A stretch of 6,226 nt of DNA from NCBI GenBank assembly GCA_018645535.1, contig JABGWN010000147.1, positions 1 through 6,226 of the forward strand, written 5' to 3'. Every line of letters starts with the position of its first letter. The stretch's first letter is position 1. This document shows positions 1-5,941 of this stretch, one piece after another. Under the pieces are notes generated by a model. It did no database searches, was not told where the DNA came from, and saw nothing but the letters and a program-made list of their open reading frames with translations. The stretch is from Methanobacteriota archaeon. GTDB taxonomy: Archaea; Thermoplasmatota; Poseidoniia; Poseidoniales; Poseidoniaceae. Made by a program: the position numbers and the translations under genes.

Positions 1-1265
1 GAGGACGTATTGGAATCAAACAATCCAATTTCATCGACGAGGACGATGCAATAGGTTGCAGAACCCAGCGAACCGACTGGTAAATCACGAGGATATTCGT
101 ATTTGATATTACGTTCTTCAAGACTTACGCCGGTTTCATTTACGTTTTCTGGAATGCTTGCAACTAAACTTGGGCCTACCTCAAAGATTGAGGAAAATCC
201 ATCACCAGCGACGTAAATTTCGTAGCGCTCATCCTGTTCGATTGTGGAACCGCTCCAGGAGAGTGTTGTGGTTCCTGTTCCGTCGACGTTACCAACGAAG
301 TTTGCGTTGAAGTCTGTGATATGCGATGGTGGAAGATTATCTTCAAGAATTGGCTCACTCAGTGCATTTCCTGAGAGGAAACGAAGATCGACTTTGTCTT
401 CACCCAATTCAGTCCCATTTGGAATGAAGTACGTAATTGCATAGTAGGATTCACGATTTGTATTCGTTGGAATTGGATTTACATATTCTGAATTCTCGGA
501 ACTAAGATTTGCAAGTAATTCCACTGGATAATTTGTTGGCAGGCCTTCATAAACAGCCCCGCCGTTATCTCTTCCAATTTCTCCGTCAGAGCGCCAAACG
601 AGGATACGGGTATCTGGCATTGCTGGATCTGAATTCGGTAAATCATGATAATTGTACCACGATAGAGTTGTTTCGCTGTCTGTCAATGAATATTCTGCTT
701 GGAAGAAGATTGGTGTTTCAACAGGAGAGGTTTCTTCTTGAACTCCAATGTAGAGGGAAGAAGCATCAAACTCCAACTCTGAGGAAGAATATGTTTGCTC
801 GTTTTCAACCCATTCAGTGGTAATTGCGTAGTAGTACGTGTCATTCACTCCAGCTCCGACTAGGAAAGAGGCTGAGTGCCCTGGGTGCGTCCCATTCGTG
901 CCACCAAGACACTGATACGCTTGGATGTAGACGTTACTTTCACAAGCCGTTACATTTGCAAAGGGTGTTGCGGAACCAATTGTTCCCTGAGTAATCGGTT
1001 CTGAATGGCGATACACGACATAAGTCGCTTGGTGAAGATTGGCCACATATGCTACATCGAACGTGTCGATATTTCTCCACGTAATTGTCGTCGTTTCAGA
1101 GACAGGATCGAAGGATGCGGCAATATCCTGTGCTTGTAATTTAGAAGCATCACCAATGTCAGCAGCCGCTGATGTTGGTATCAACGGAACAGTCATGAGA
1201 AGCATAAGCAAGACCATCAGGCCTGCCTTAGGTTGTAGACTCCGGTTCAGCGCGTTCGCACCCAT
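1..1265 (-). CDS. Large secreted surface protein with repeated fibronectin-III-like domains (C-terminus beyond window)
   Basis: The minus strand is open without a stop from 1265 to the window edge, giving 421 codons of a longer protein. Residues 1-35 look like a signal peptide: positive residues R8 and K13, a hydrophobic core at about 15-29, then an AAA site before D36. The mature part holds three diverged modules, at about 58-155, 198-282 and 331-411. Each opens with a T-T-[IL]-[TS]-W strand and ends in an aromatic strand (YYYAITTEW, YYAITYF, TYCIVLVDE). The pattern, with a YVVYR-type middle strand, resembles fibronectin type III or related beta-sandwich domains. Seven N-x-S/T sequons (N104, N124, N141, N253, N283, N376, N419) fit an N-glycosylated exported protein. 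C109 and C119 could form a disulfide. An in-frame TAA lies nine codons upstream of the ATG; GTG at 1268 is the only nearby alternative start. The export and surface role is inferred; ligand and function are unknown. Confidence 0.85.
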   Translation of the reverse strand, partial: MGANALNRSLQPKAGLMVLLMLLMTVPLIPTSAAADIGDASKLQAQDIAASFDPVSETTTITWRNIDTFDVAYVANLHQATYVVYRHSEPITQGTIGSATPFANVTACESNVYIQAYQCLGGTNGTHPGHSASFLVGAGVNDTYYYAITTEWVENEQTYSSSELEFDASSLYIGVQEETSPVETPIFFQAEYSLTDSETTLSWYNYHDLPNSDPAMPDTRILVWRSDGEIGRDNGGAVYEGLPTNYPVELLANLSSENSEYVNPIPTNTNRESYYAITYFIPNGTELGEDKVDLRFLSGNALSEPILEDNLPPSHITDFNANFVGNVDGTGTTTLSWSGSTIEQDERYEIYVAGDGFSSIFEVGPSLVASIPENVNETGVSLEERNIKYEYPRDLPVGSLGSATYCIVLVDEIGLFDSNTS

Positions 1266-1293
1266 CACCCGTAACGTCGTCGCCGTCTGTTAA

Positions 1294-1302
1294 GAGTATA
1301 CC
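1294..1302 (-). promoter_or_regulatory. TATA-like box for the secreted repeat protein
   Basis: On the minus strand the sequence GGTATACTC lies about 30 bases upstream of the ATG at 1265. With usual archaeal spacing (about 25 bases from box to transcription start) the transcript would begin only a few bases before the start codon. No Shine-Dalgarno sequence is visible there. This suggests that the gene, although it lies 80 bases downstream of the phosphatidyltransferase on the same strand, has its own promoter. The call is based on sequence and position only. Confidence 0.45.
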
Positions 1303-1345
1303 GCATTATGCAGAGATGAAAACGCCCGATTACAGCCGTTTTGAA

Positions 1346-2062
1346 TCACTCGGATTCATCTGTATTAGGCTGTTCCAATGGATGAGTCGTGTCGAGTTCG
1401 ATGATTTCCTTGCGTGCCTGCAAGAATCGAATTCCGAACGTATACATTCCACCAAGCCCAGAAATGAAGACGACAGCTGTGAGTGGACTTAGTTCAAGAT
1501 GTTCAAACATGCCCGGCATAGCAGAATAATCCTGGACACCAATAAGCCAAAATATTCCTGTTATTGCAAGCGCTGCGATGGCCAAGATTGTTCTGTCTGC
1601 TCTTGAAAATCCTTTGTAATTTCGACCTCCGCTTACTGCTTGTGCCTGCGTTCCCATGTAGGAGCCGAGGATTGTAAACCAGGCTGCAGCCCAACCTAAC
1701 GCAGGGTCATCAACCCATGCGGGACTTGACGCGATTGCGATAATCCACATTGCATCGAGAAGTCGATCGAGTGTATGGTCGAGATAATCACCCCATCGAG
1801 AAACTTGGCCTGTTTGACGAGCGAGTTGTCCATCAAGGCCATCAAGAATCATAGAAAATCCAATCAAGAGAGCAGATCCCATGAGCATCAATGCACCAGT
1901 ATCTGATTTTGGTGCGAAGAGGACAAGTAGACTTGCTGCAATACCCACAGGTAAAGCAAGCCATGTAAGGAAGGCAGGATTTGTCCGACCCAAGCCCATT
2001 ACAAGAGGGGAAGCCATTGCTTCCCAACGCTTTCTCAACTGTTCTAGAGCCATGGGTCTCAT
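1346..2062 (-). CDS. CDP-alcohol phosphatidyltransferase family membrane protein (probably archaeal ether-lipid head-group synthase)
   Basis: This 238-residue integral membrane enzyme transfers a phospho-lipid group from a CDP-activated lipid to an alcohol. The full family signature is present: D74, D77-G78, A81-R82, G91, D95 and D99, with exactly the family spacing (D-x2-D-G-x2-A-R-x8-G-x3-D-x3-D). These aspartates bind the catalytic metal ions. About six hydrophobic segments are visible, near residues 28-50, 56-73, 102-115, 122-140, 157-176 and 192-213, which is the usual topology. In an archaeon the likely donor is CDP-archaeol. Archaetidylinositol-phosphate synthase is the closest guess, but the acceptor (inositol phosphate, glycerol phosphate or serine) cannot be read from the sequence. 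The charged tail (residues 217-238) is probably cytoplasmic. The gene follows the kinase by 42 bases, so co-transcription is likely. The start is uncertain: GGGAG sits only 2 bases before the ATG at 2062 and 11 before the in-frame ATG at 2053. Confidence 0.9.
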   Translation of the reverse strand: MRPMALEQLRKRWEAMASPLVMGLGRTNPAFLTWLALPVGIAASLLVLFAPKSDTGALMLMGSALLIGFSMILDGLDGQLARQTGQVSRWGDYLDHTLDRLLDAMWIIAIASSPAWVDDPALGWAAAWFTILGSYMGTQAQAVSGGRNYKGFSRADRTILAIAALAITGIFWLIGVQDYSAMPGMFEHLELSPLTAVVFISGLGGMYTFGIRFLQARKEIIELDTTHPLEQPNTDESE

Positions 2063-2104
2063 TTCTCCCGGAGCATCGAAAGGTCATATGCTTTCGGACA
2101 CAAT

Positions 2105-2623
2105 TTAACGTTCTAACCAGTCTATTGCAAGTGCTATTGATTCTTGAACGGTCTTTCCACCCTCATATTGCGAGATGAACAATTCCATGGAATCTTTGGC
2201 ATGGAGAGCATTGGTCATGTCAAGTTCAAGTATTGGCAAATGTGGGCTTCTATCGATTAATTCAGTCCAAATCCCTGCAATCATTTCCCACTCGATATTG
2301 TTCTGAATTTTCGTTGCATCATAACCGTCTCTATTTGAGAGTCTTATGTTGAGTTCATTTGGATGACATCGAAGAAGAATGAAAGCATCAACAGCACAGT
2401 GATGAGCGAGGTGTCCTTCGATAATTGCGATTTTATCTCCTTGATATTTCCAATCCGATAAAAGGGCAGTAGTAACGACGAGATCCCCTTCTTGATGCTC
2501 TATGCAACCTAGTTGAGTTGCAATTTGTTCAACAGTAAAGCAGTCAAATCGTTCTGCCGGTAATTGGCTTGAGAGAGTCGTTTTGCCTGTACCTGGCGAT
2601 CCTGTTATGGCAAAAATCGGCAT
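2105..2623 (-). CDS. AK6/Fap7-type nucleotide kinase
   Basis: A 172-residue P-loop kinase. The Walker A motif GSPGTGKTT covers residues 8-16 right after the first beta strand, as in adenylate kinases. The sequence EGHLAHH at 69-75 matches the short substrate-binding motif of archaeal AK6 homologues. It is followed by an ILLRC strand (82-86) and a lid-like segment (R94 to E113, with NRDGYDATKI) typical of this family. Known members have adenylate kinase and ATPase activity, and Fap7 acts in late small-subunit rRNA maturation, so a role in nucleotide balance or 30S assembly is plausible. The reading frame stays open to 2713, but the start at 2623 is chosen. It puts MPIFAITGSPG at the N-terminus as in the family, gives normal length, and has AAGGT about seven bases upstream. 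It is divergent from the RAM gene and is the first gene of a likely operon with the phosphatidyltransferase. Confidence 0.87.
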   Translation of the reverse strand: MPIFAITGSPGTGKTTLSSQLPAERFDCFTVEQIATQLGCIEHQEGDLVVTTALLSDWKYQGDKIAIIEGHLAHHCAVDAFILLRCHPNELNIRLSNRDGYDATKIQNNIEWEMIAGIWTELIDRSPHLPILELDMTNALHAKDSMELFISQYEGGKTVQESIALAIDWLER

Positions 2624-2692
2624 CTGTATGACCTTCTCCGAATTCAACCAAAGCACGTCAAGAATTAAACATGAGGTTCCGAATCGACACTC
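2624..2692. promoter_or_regulatory. Divergent promoter region between the AK6-like kinase and the RAM-domain gene
   Basis: These 69 bases carry control signals for both directions. For the plus-strand gene, the AT-rich run GAATTAAAC (2662-2670) is centred about 27 bases before the ATG, the spacing expected for a leaderless archaeal transcript. On the minus strand the same run reads GTTTAATTC, about 43 bases before the kinase start, which would leave a leader of about 18 bases. That leader would contain the GGAGAAGGT-like ribosome binding site at about 2631-2639. One AT block may therefore serve both genes. This is inferred from position and composition. Confidence 0.4.
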
Positions 2693-2959
2693 ATGGCCGC
2701 CATTGATGCACATGATTCATTGGCGACTGCGATTGTTTTGATTTCAACAAAACCCGGATTAGAAAAAAGGATTTCACAGACGCTTTCAGAAATGCCAGAG
2801 GTTGTCGAATCCATGGTATTGTTTGGAGAATATGATGCCTATTGTAAGATTGTAATGCCTGATTTTACAACTCTTTCATCATTTATCCTCAGCAATATTC
2901 GGACCATCGATGGCGTAATTAGTACCACAACGCTTACTGCAGCAATCAATCATCAATGA
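2693..2959 (+). CDS. Stand-alone Lrp/AsnC ligand-binding (RAM) domain protein
   Basis: An 88-residue protein that consists almost entirely of the effector-binding domain of Lrp/AsnC regulators, without the DNA-binding helix-turn-helix. Visible hallmarks are the first strand ATAIVLIST (11-19), the helix with P21-G22 to M34, the V-x-x-x-x-x-x-G-E-Y-D-A-Y signature (G45 to Y50), the helix around F58-N68, and the closing GVISTTTLTAA strand (74-84). Such domains form dimers and higher rings that bind amino acids or other small molecules. Stand-alone versions are common in archaea, either as partners of full-length Lrp proteins or as independent sensors. An in-frame TGA at 2672 and the lack of other starts fix the ATG at 2693. 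The gene appears leaderless. Nine bases separate its stop from the next gene, so the two are almost certainly co-transcribed. Ligand and target are unknown. Confidence 0.85.
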   Translation: MAAIDAHDSLATAIVLISTKPGLEKRISQTLSEMPEVVESMVLFGEYDAYCKIVMPDFTTLSSFILSNIRTIDGVISTTTLTAAINHQ

Positions 2960-2968
2960 GGTTTCAAC

Positions 2969-3712
2969 ATGTTTGGAATGTCAGACCCGAATCAAACGCT
3001 GTCGCAAATGATTCGTTATTTTGAAGAACAACGTTATGAAATGGTCGAAGTCATGTCAAGTGAATTTACAGGTATGCTTCTTGCTCAAAAGTCCCGGGAT
3101 GCTGCAAACCAGACCTTACTCGTCAAAGGGCTCCGAATACTCACCGAGGTATTGTCTAGGCGGAAAAAACACAAACTGGCGATAAAGGCCTCTTCTGTTT
3201 TGCAGAGAGAACGTAAAAAACTGGAGAAGATGTTGCTTCAATCTGCACCCCACTTATTGCAAAAATTAACACCGATGGAAGAAGACATGAGATGTATTGG
3301 AACCGTTTATTTGGCGAGTGGTAAAAAACGAAAAGCGGTCAAGTTCTTCCATAAAGCCCACAAAATTCAACGTGGAAATCTTCTCGCTATGTTGTCTGTT
3401 TGTCAAACTGAAGGAGTTGCCACCAAGCATTGCAAAACTCTCGCAAATGATGTCCAACAAGCGGGCCCAGTTATCTTGGAAAACGGACAATATTGGCTCA
3501 AACCGGAGGGGGGGGCCAAATCAGCTCAAATCGATCCGATTCTTGCAATTATGGAATCATGCGGCCACGGACATTCTGAATGCGAAGAACAATCTCAACG
3601 AATACGCCAAGAGTGTTCGGATATTTCTGAGGGAATCACTGCTGCGAATGTTCGATTACAGAGTGCTATGGACACATTGAAGCCGAAGCACGACTATCAC
3701 AAATATTCCTGA
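2969..3712 (+). CDS. TPR-like helical protein with C-terminal Cys/His cluster, function unknown
   Basis: I do not recognise a named family for this 247-residue protein. It is soluble, largely helical and rich in Lys, Gln and Glu. Residues 103-137 match the tetratricopeptide repeat pattern, with G111, Y114, G118, A123, F127 and A130 at the expected spacing and N137 at the repeat end. The helices before it (14-92) could be further degenerate repeats, with a very basic patch at 64-88. The C-terminal part contains CGHGHSEC (198-205), a C-x-H-x-H-x2-C arrangement that could bind a metal, then a charged helix (206-238) with coiled-coil character. A GAGGT ribosome binding site overlaps the stop of the RAM gene and lies seven bases before the ATG, which supports translation from a shared transcript. 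A run of eight G bases (3508-3515) falls at residues 180-182. TPRs mediate protein-protein contacts, so an adaptor role is the most that can be inferred. Confidence 0.7.
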   Translation: MFGMSDPNQTLSQMIRYFEEQRYEMVEVMSSEFTGMLLAQKSRDAANQTLLVKGLRILTEVLSRRKKHKLAIKASSVLQRERKKLEKMLLQSAPHLLQKLTPMEEDMRCIGTVYLASGKKRKAVKFFHKAHKIQRGNLLAMLSVCQTEGVATKHCKTLANDVQQAGPVILENGQYWLKPEGGAKSAQIDPILAIMESCGHGHSECEEQSQRIRQECSDISEGITAANVRLQSAMDTLKPKHDYHKYS

Positions 3713-3713
3713 G

Positions 3714-3791
3714 TGGTAGCGAGGGATGGATTTGAACCATCGATCTCCGGGTTATGAGCCCGACGGGATATCCAGACTACCCCACCTCGCT
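3714..3791 (-). tRNA. Initiator tRNA-Met (CAU), CCA encoded
   Basis: Read on the minus strand from 3791, the sequence folds as a complete tRNA. The acceptor stem AGCGAGG pairs with CCTCGCT, followed by discriminator A and an encoded CCA. The anticodon stem TCGGG/CCCGG encloses loop CTCATAA (anticodon CAU), and the T arm is GATGG-TTCAAAT-CCATC. Three features identify it as the initiator rather than elongator Met or Ile-CAU. It has an A1-U72 pair at the end of the acceptor stem, three consecutive G-C pairs next to the anticodon loop, and the overall AGCG...CGCUACCA frame typical of archaeal initiators. No intron is present. Its 3' end lies one base from the stop codon of the convergent TPR-like gene. 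Confidence 0.96.
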
Positions 3792-3827
3792 GCTTTGACG
3801 GCCACGGTCCTTCCCTTTCAATCCACC

Positions 3828-3840
3828 GATAATAAAAAAA
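3828..3840. promoter_or_regulatory. AT-rich TATA-like block between initiator tRNA and lipoprotein gene
   Basis: The block GATAATAAAAAAA is the only strongly AT-rich stretch between the two divergent genes. On the minus strand it reads TTTATTATC, centred about 41 bases upstream of the mature tRNA 5' end, which suits a box A with a short 5' leader on the pre-tRNA. On the plus strand it lies about 55 bases before the lipoprotein ATG and would give a leader of roughly 30 bases. Assignment to the tRNA is the better supported of the two. Confidence 0.4.
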
Positions 3841-3889
3841 GTGGTCTGTTCGGCATTGATTTCTTCAATGATGACATGTAACCATAACC

Positions 3890-4720
3890 ATGAGCGGAGG
3901 ATGGAAAGCGATAGGGTTCTCTTTACTTGTACTGCTAACATCACTCTCCGGTTGCCTCGATTCAGATGAAGAAGGTGAGGCGAAGGTTATCAATTTGGTA
4001 GTTTACTACGATTCAACCAGCGGTACAATCCAGCAATCCTTCATTGGGGGCTCACAGATTTCACTTACAGGAGTTACACTTAACTTTGATTTTGCTCGAA
4101 CAACATCAGACTTTGATCTCGCCACATTTTCAATAGAACCAGGTGACGGACGCAGTCCAATAACAGTGAACGCTGACGAATCGGCAAACATCGATGTTGA
4201 ATATGAGCTTCATGGATTGTTCTCGATTGTTCTTACAGCAACTGATGTTGAAGAAAACTCGGAGAACATGACTCTTATGATTCGAATAGAACAGCATATT
4301 GAATGGAGTGAACAGAACAGTGCAGAACCCGATGTCATGCAGATCAACACTGAACCAGACAATGATGGGTCTGCTCCAAAGGTTCTTCAAATCAAATCAA
4401 CCGTTGAAAACATCGAAAACATAGGGGGAATCGGTGGAAGTCCGATAACTATTACGTGGGAGTTGACAGATTCTAACGCAGAAAGTAAGGGCATGAAAAC
4501 AGAACAAATAGCCGATGGTCAAGATGCAATTTGGGATTTTAGCCTAAACTTCCCAGAGCGTGGAGTGCATGAATTAAGTGTTCAACTTGACCAAAGTACC
4601 GACCAAGAAAGAGTCAATGTAAACCATGTAATTGATATTTTATACGAACAAGCTGAAAGTGCAGTAAATCCCTTTCCAACAGAAAGTGGGAATGAAGATT
4701 CACAATCTAAAAGTGAATGA
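3890..4720 (+). CDS. Lipoprotein with PKD-like beta-sandwich domain
   Basis: A 276-residue exported protein. Residues 5-21 form a lipoprotein-type signal peptide ending in a lipobox, LSGC, with C22 as the predicted lipid-anchored first residue; an acidic linker (DSDEEGE) follows. Residues 63-135 resemble a PKD domain: PGDG at 84-87, a YELHG turn at 105-109, and the strand FSIVLTATD at 111-119. A second beta-rich region (about 165-252) repeats the layout, with ITITWELTD (186-194) and RGVHELSVQL (224-233), and may be another Ig-like domain. The tail after 255 is Ser/Glu-rich and probably disordered. An in-frame TGA at 3872 limits the start, and ATG 3890 gives a compact signal peptide. No ribosome binding site is seen, so the transcript may have little or no leader. 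PKD domains usually bind proteins or polysaccharides at the cell surface. The specific function is unknown. Confidence 0.85.
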   Translation: MSGGWKAIGFSLLVLLTSLSGCLDSDEEGEAKVINLVVYYDSTSGTIQQSFIGGSQISLTGVTLNFDFARTTSDFDLATFSIEPGDGRSPITVNADESANIDVEYELHGLFSIVLTATDVEENSENMTLMIRIEQHIEWSEQNSAEPDVMQINTEPDNDGSAPKVLQIKSTVENIENIGGIGGSPITITWELTDSNAESKGMKTEQIADGQDAIWDFSLNFPERGVHELSVQLDQSTDQERVNVNHVIDILYEQAESAVNPFPTESGNEDSQSKSE

Positions 4721-4796
4721 AAAGTGAAACTGTAGATACTGTCCCCATTGGATAGTAAATGTTCAGATTTCATATCGCTTCCCCCTCAAATCTTCA

Positions 4797-4806
4797 TTCA
4801 TATACC
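4797..4806 (+). promoter_or_regulatory. TATA-like box for radA
   Basis: The sequence TTCATATACC lies about 32 bases upstream of the radA ATG, within a 115-base gap after the lipoprotein gene. Standard archaeal spacing puts the transcript start within about ten bases of the start codon, and no clear Shine-Dalgarno sequence lies there. The TATAC core and its distance to the ATG resemble the box upstream of the secreted protein at 1294-1302, which suggests a shared promoter style in this genome. Confidence 0.45.
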
Positions 4807-4835
4807 CTCAGCCATTGGTTTGAAGCAGTGATACA

Positions 4836-5873
4836 ATGAGTACAACAAGCAAAAAGAAAAAGACAACAAGTAAGAAGGATGAAAGTCTGACTATAGAAGA
4901 GGATATCCTAATGGAAGCCGTTGATGACGAAGCCCCCGAGGTTTCAATTGAAGACTTACCCGGTGTAGGTCCGGCAACTGCCGAAAAACTTAGAGAAGCT
5001 GGATTCGATGAATTACTCGCTCTTGCAGTTATGTCACCGGGAGATTTAGCAGACCAAGCCGAGCTTGGCGAGGCTGTAGCAAGCAAGATCATTAACGCTG
5101 CTAAAAAGATGGCCAACATTGGAGGATTCGTATCCGGTGTCGCCCTACTTGACCGACGTCGAGAAGTGCAAAAGCTCTCATCCAAGGTTCAATCAATCGA
5201 TGATTTACTTGGCGGTGGATTCGAAACACAAGCACTCGTTGAAGTGTATGGTGCGTTTGGTTCAGGAAAGACCCAAATCGGCCATCAACTCGCCGTCAAC
5301 TGTACTATGCCACTTGAGGATGGTGGATTCGATGGTGATGTTTTCTACATCGACACAGAAGACACATTCCGTCCTGAGCGAATTACTCAGATGGCACGAG
5401 GTCACGGTTTAGATCCTGATGCGGTCTTAAGCAGAATCCACGTAGCAAGGGCCTACAACTCTGCTCACCAAATGCTTCTCGCAGAAGAGATTAAGCGAAT
5501 GAGCAAGGGATTGAATGTGAAGATGATTATTGTTGACTCACTTACAAGCCATTTCCGTGCCGAATACATTGGCCGTGGAATGTTAGCAAACAGGCAACAA
5601 AAATTGAATCGTCACCTCAAAGATCTCAAGCAACTTGCTGACATAAACAACGCTCTTGTCCTTGTAACAAACCAAGTTCATTCCAAGCCTGATGCTATGT
5701 GGGGTGACCCAACCAAGCCTATTGGCGGCCACGTTCTAGCTCACGCTTCAACCTTCAGACTTTACCTGCGAAAGGCAAAGGGTGGACGAAGGATTGCTCG
5801 ATTAGTCGATTCACCAAACCTTCCAGATGGAGAGTGTGTTTACCAAGTCACACAAGAAGGACTCCGCGATTGA
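4836..5873 (+). CDS. radA: DNA repair and recombination protein RadA
   Basis: RadA is the archaeal RecA/Rad51 recombinase, an ATPase that forms filaments on single-stranded DNA and drives strand exchange in homologous recombination. This copy is 345 residues. After a Lys/Ser/Thr-rich then acidic leader (1-35) comes a helix-hairpin-helix DNA-binding domain (38-91, LPGVGPATAEKL). A linker with polymerisation motif FVSG (98-101) follows, and then the RecA core. Walker A is GAFGSGKT (139-146), the catalytic Glu is E175 in DTEDTFRPERI, Walker B is MIIVDS (230-235), loop L2 spans about 277-297, and the ATP cap is DPTKPIGG (291-298). The protein ends near residue 345, as usual for the family. The residue after the first Walker A Gly is Ala, where many archaeal RadA proteins have Glu. 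It is full-length and should be active. It appears to have its own promoter, and ftsZ follows after 68 bases. Confidence 0.98.
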   Translation: MSTTSKKKKTTSKKDESLTIEEDILMEAVDDEAPEVSIEDLPGVGPATAEKLREAGFDELLALAVMSPGDLADQAELGEAVASKIINAAKKMANIGGFVSGVALLDRRREVQKLSSKVQSIDDLLGGGFETQALVEVYGAFGSGKTQIGHQLAVNCTMPLEDGGFDGDVFYIDTEDTFRPERITQMARGHGLDPDAVLSRIHVARAYNSAHQMLLAEEIKRMSKGLNVKMIIVDSLTSHFRAEYIGRGMLANRQQKLNRHLKDLKQLADINNALVLVTNQVHSKPDAMWGDPTKPIGGHVLAHASTFRLYLRKAKGGRRIARLVDSPNLPDGECVYQVTQEGLRD

Positions 5874-5912
5874 AACAGGGTCTTGAAAACCTCTTCTGCG
5901 TGTACTAACGAA

Positions 5913-5923
5913 GGAATACATTC
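5913..5923 (+). promoter_or_regulatory. Possible TATA-like box for ftsZ
   Basis: In the 68-base gap between radA and ftsZ, GGAATACATTC is centred about 24 bases before the ATG at 5942. This suits a leaderless transcript. There is no ribosome binding site next to the start. The match to an archaeal TATA box is weak, so ftsZ may instead be read through from radA. Confidence 0.25.
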
Positions 5924-5941
5924 AAGTTAGCAACAACAAAG

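Noticed and set aside
509..823. Plus-strand open frame of 104 codons
   Set aside because: It is antisense to the repeat modules of the secreted protein, and its translation shows no recognisable motif.
1039..1293. Plus-strand open frame of 84 codons
   Set aside because: It lies opposite the N-terminal coding sequence of the secreted repeat protein, whose signal peptide and domains are far more protein-like.
2637..2684. Direct repeat TCCGAAT (2637-2643 and 2678-2684), 41 bases apart, in the divergent promoter
   Set aside because: The spacing of about four helical turns is suggestive of an operator, but a seven-base repeat in a 69-base region has roughly a one-in-ten chance of arising at random, and no dyad symmetry supports it.
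2624..2713. 30-codon N-terminal extension of the AK6-like kinase
   Set aside because: It would overlap the start of the divergent RAM gene and the shared promoter, and it resembles no kinase N-terminus. The family start fits 2623.
3297..3680. 127-codon frame within the TPR-like gene
   Set aside because: It is in a shifted frame inside a coding sequence with a clear TPR match and a ribosome binding site. A frameshift fusion at the G8 tract was considered, but the main frame stays more protein-like after it.
4808..5185. Minus-strand frame of 125 codons opposite radA
   Set aside because: It is Ser-rich and low in complexity, as expected from the complement of the Lys/Glu/Asp-rich RadA leader and helix-hairpin-helix region.
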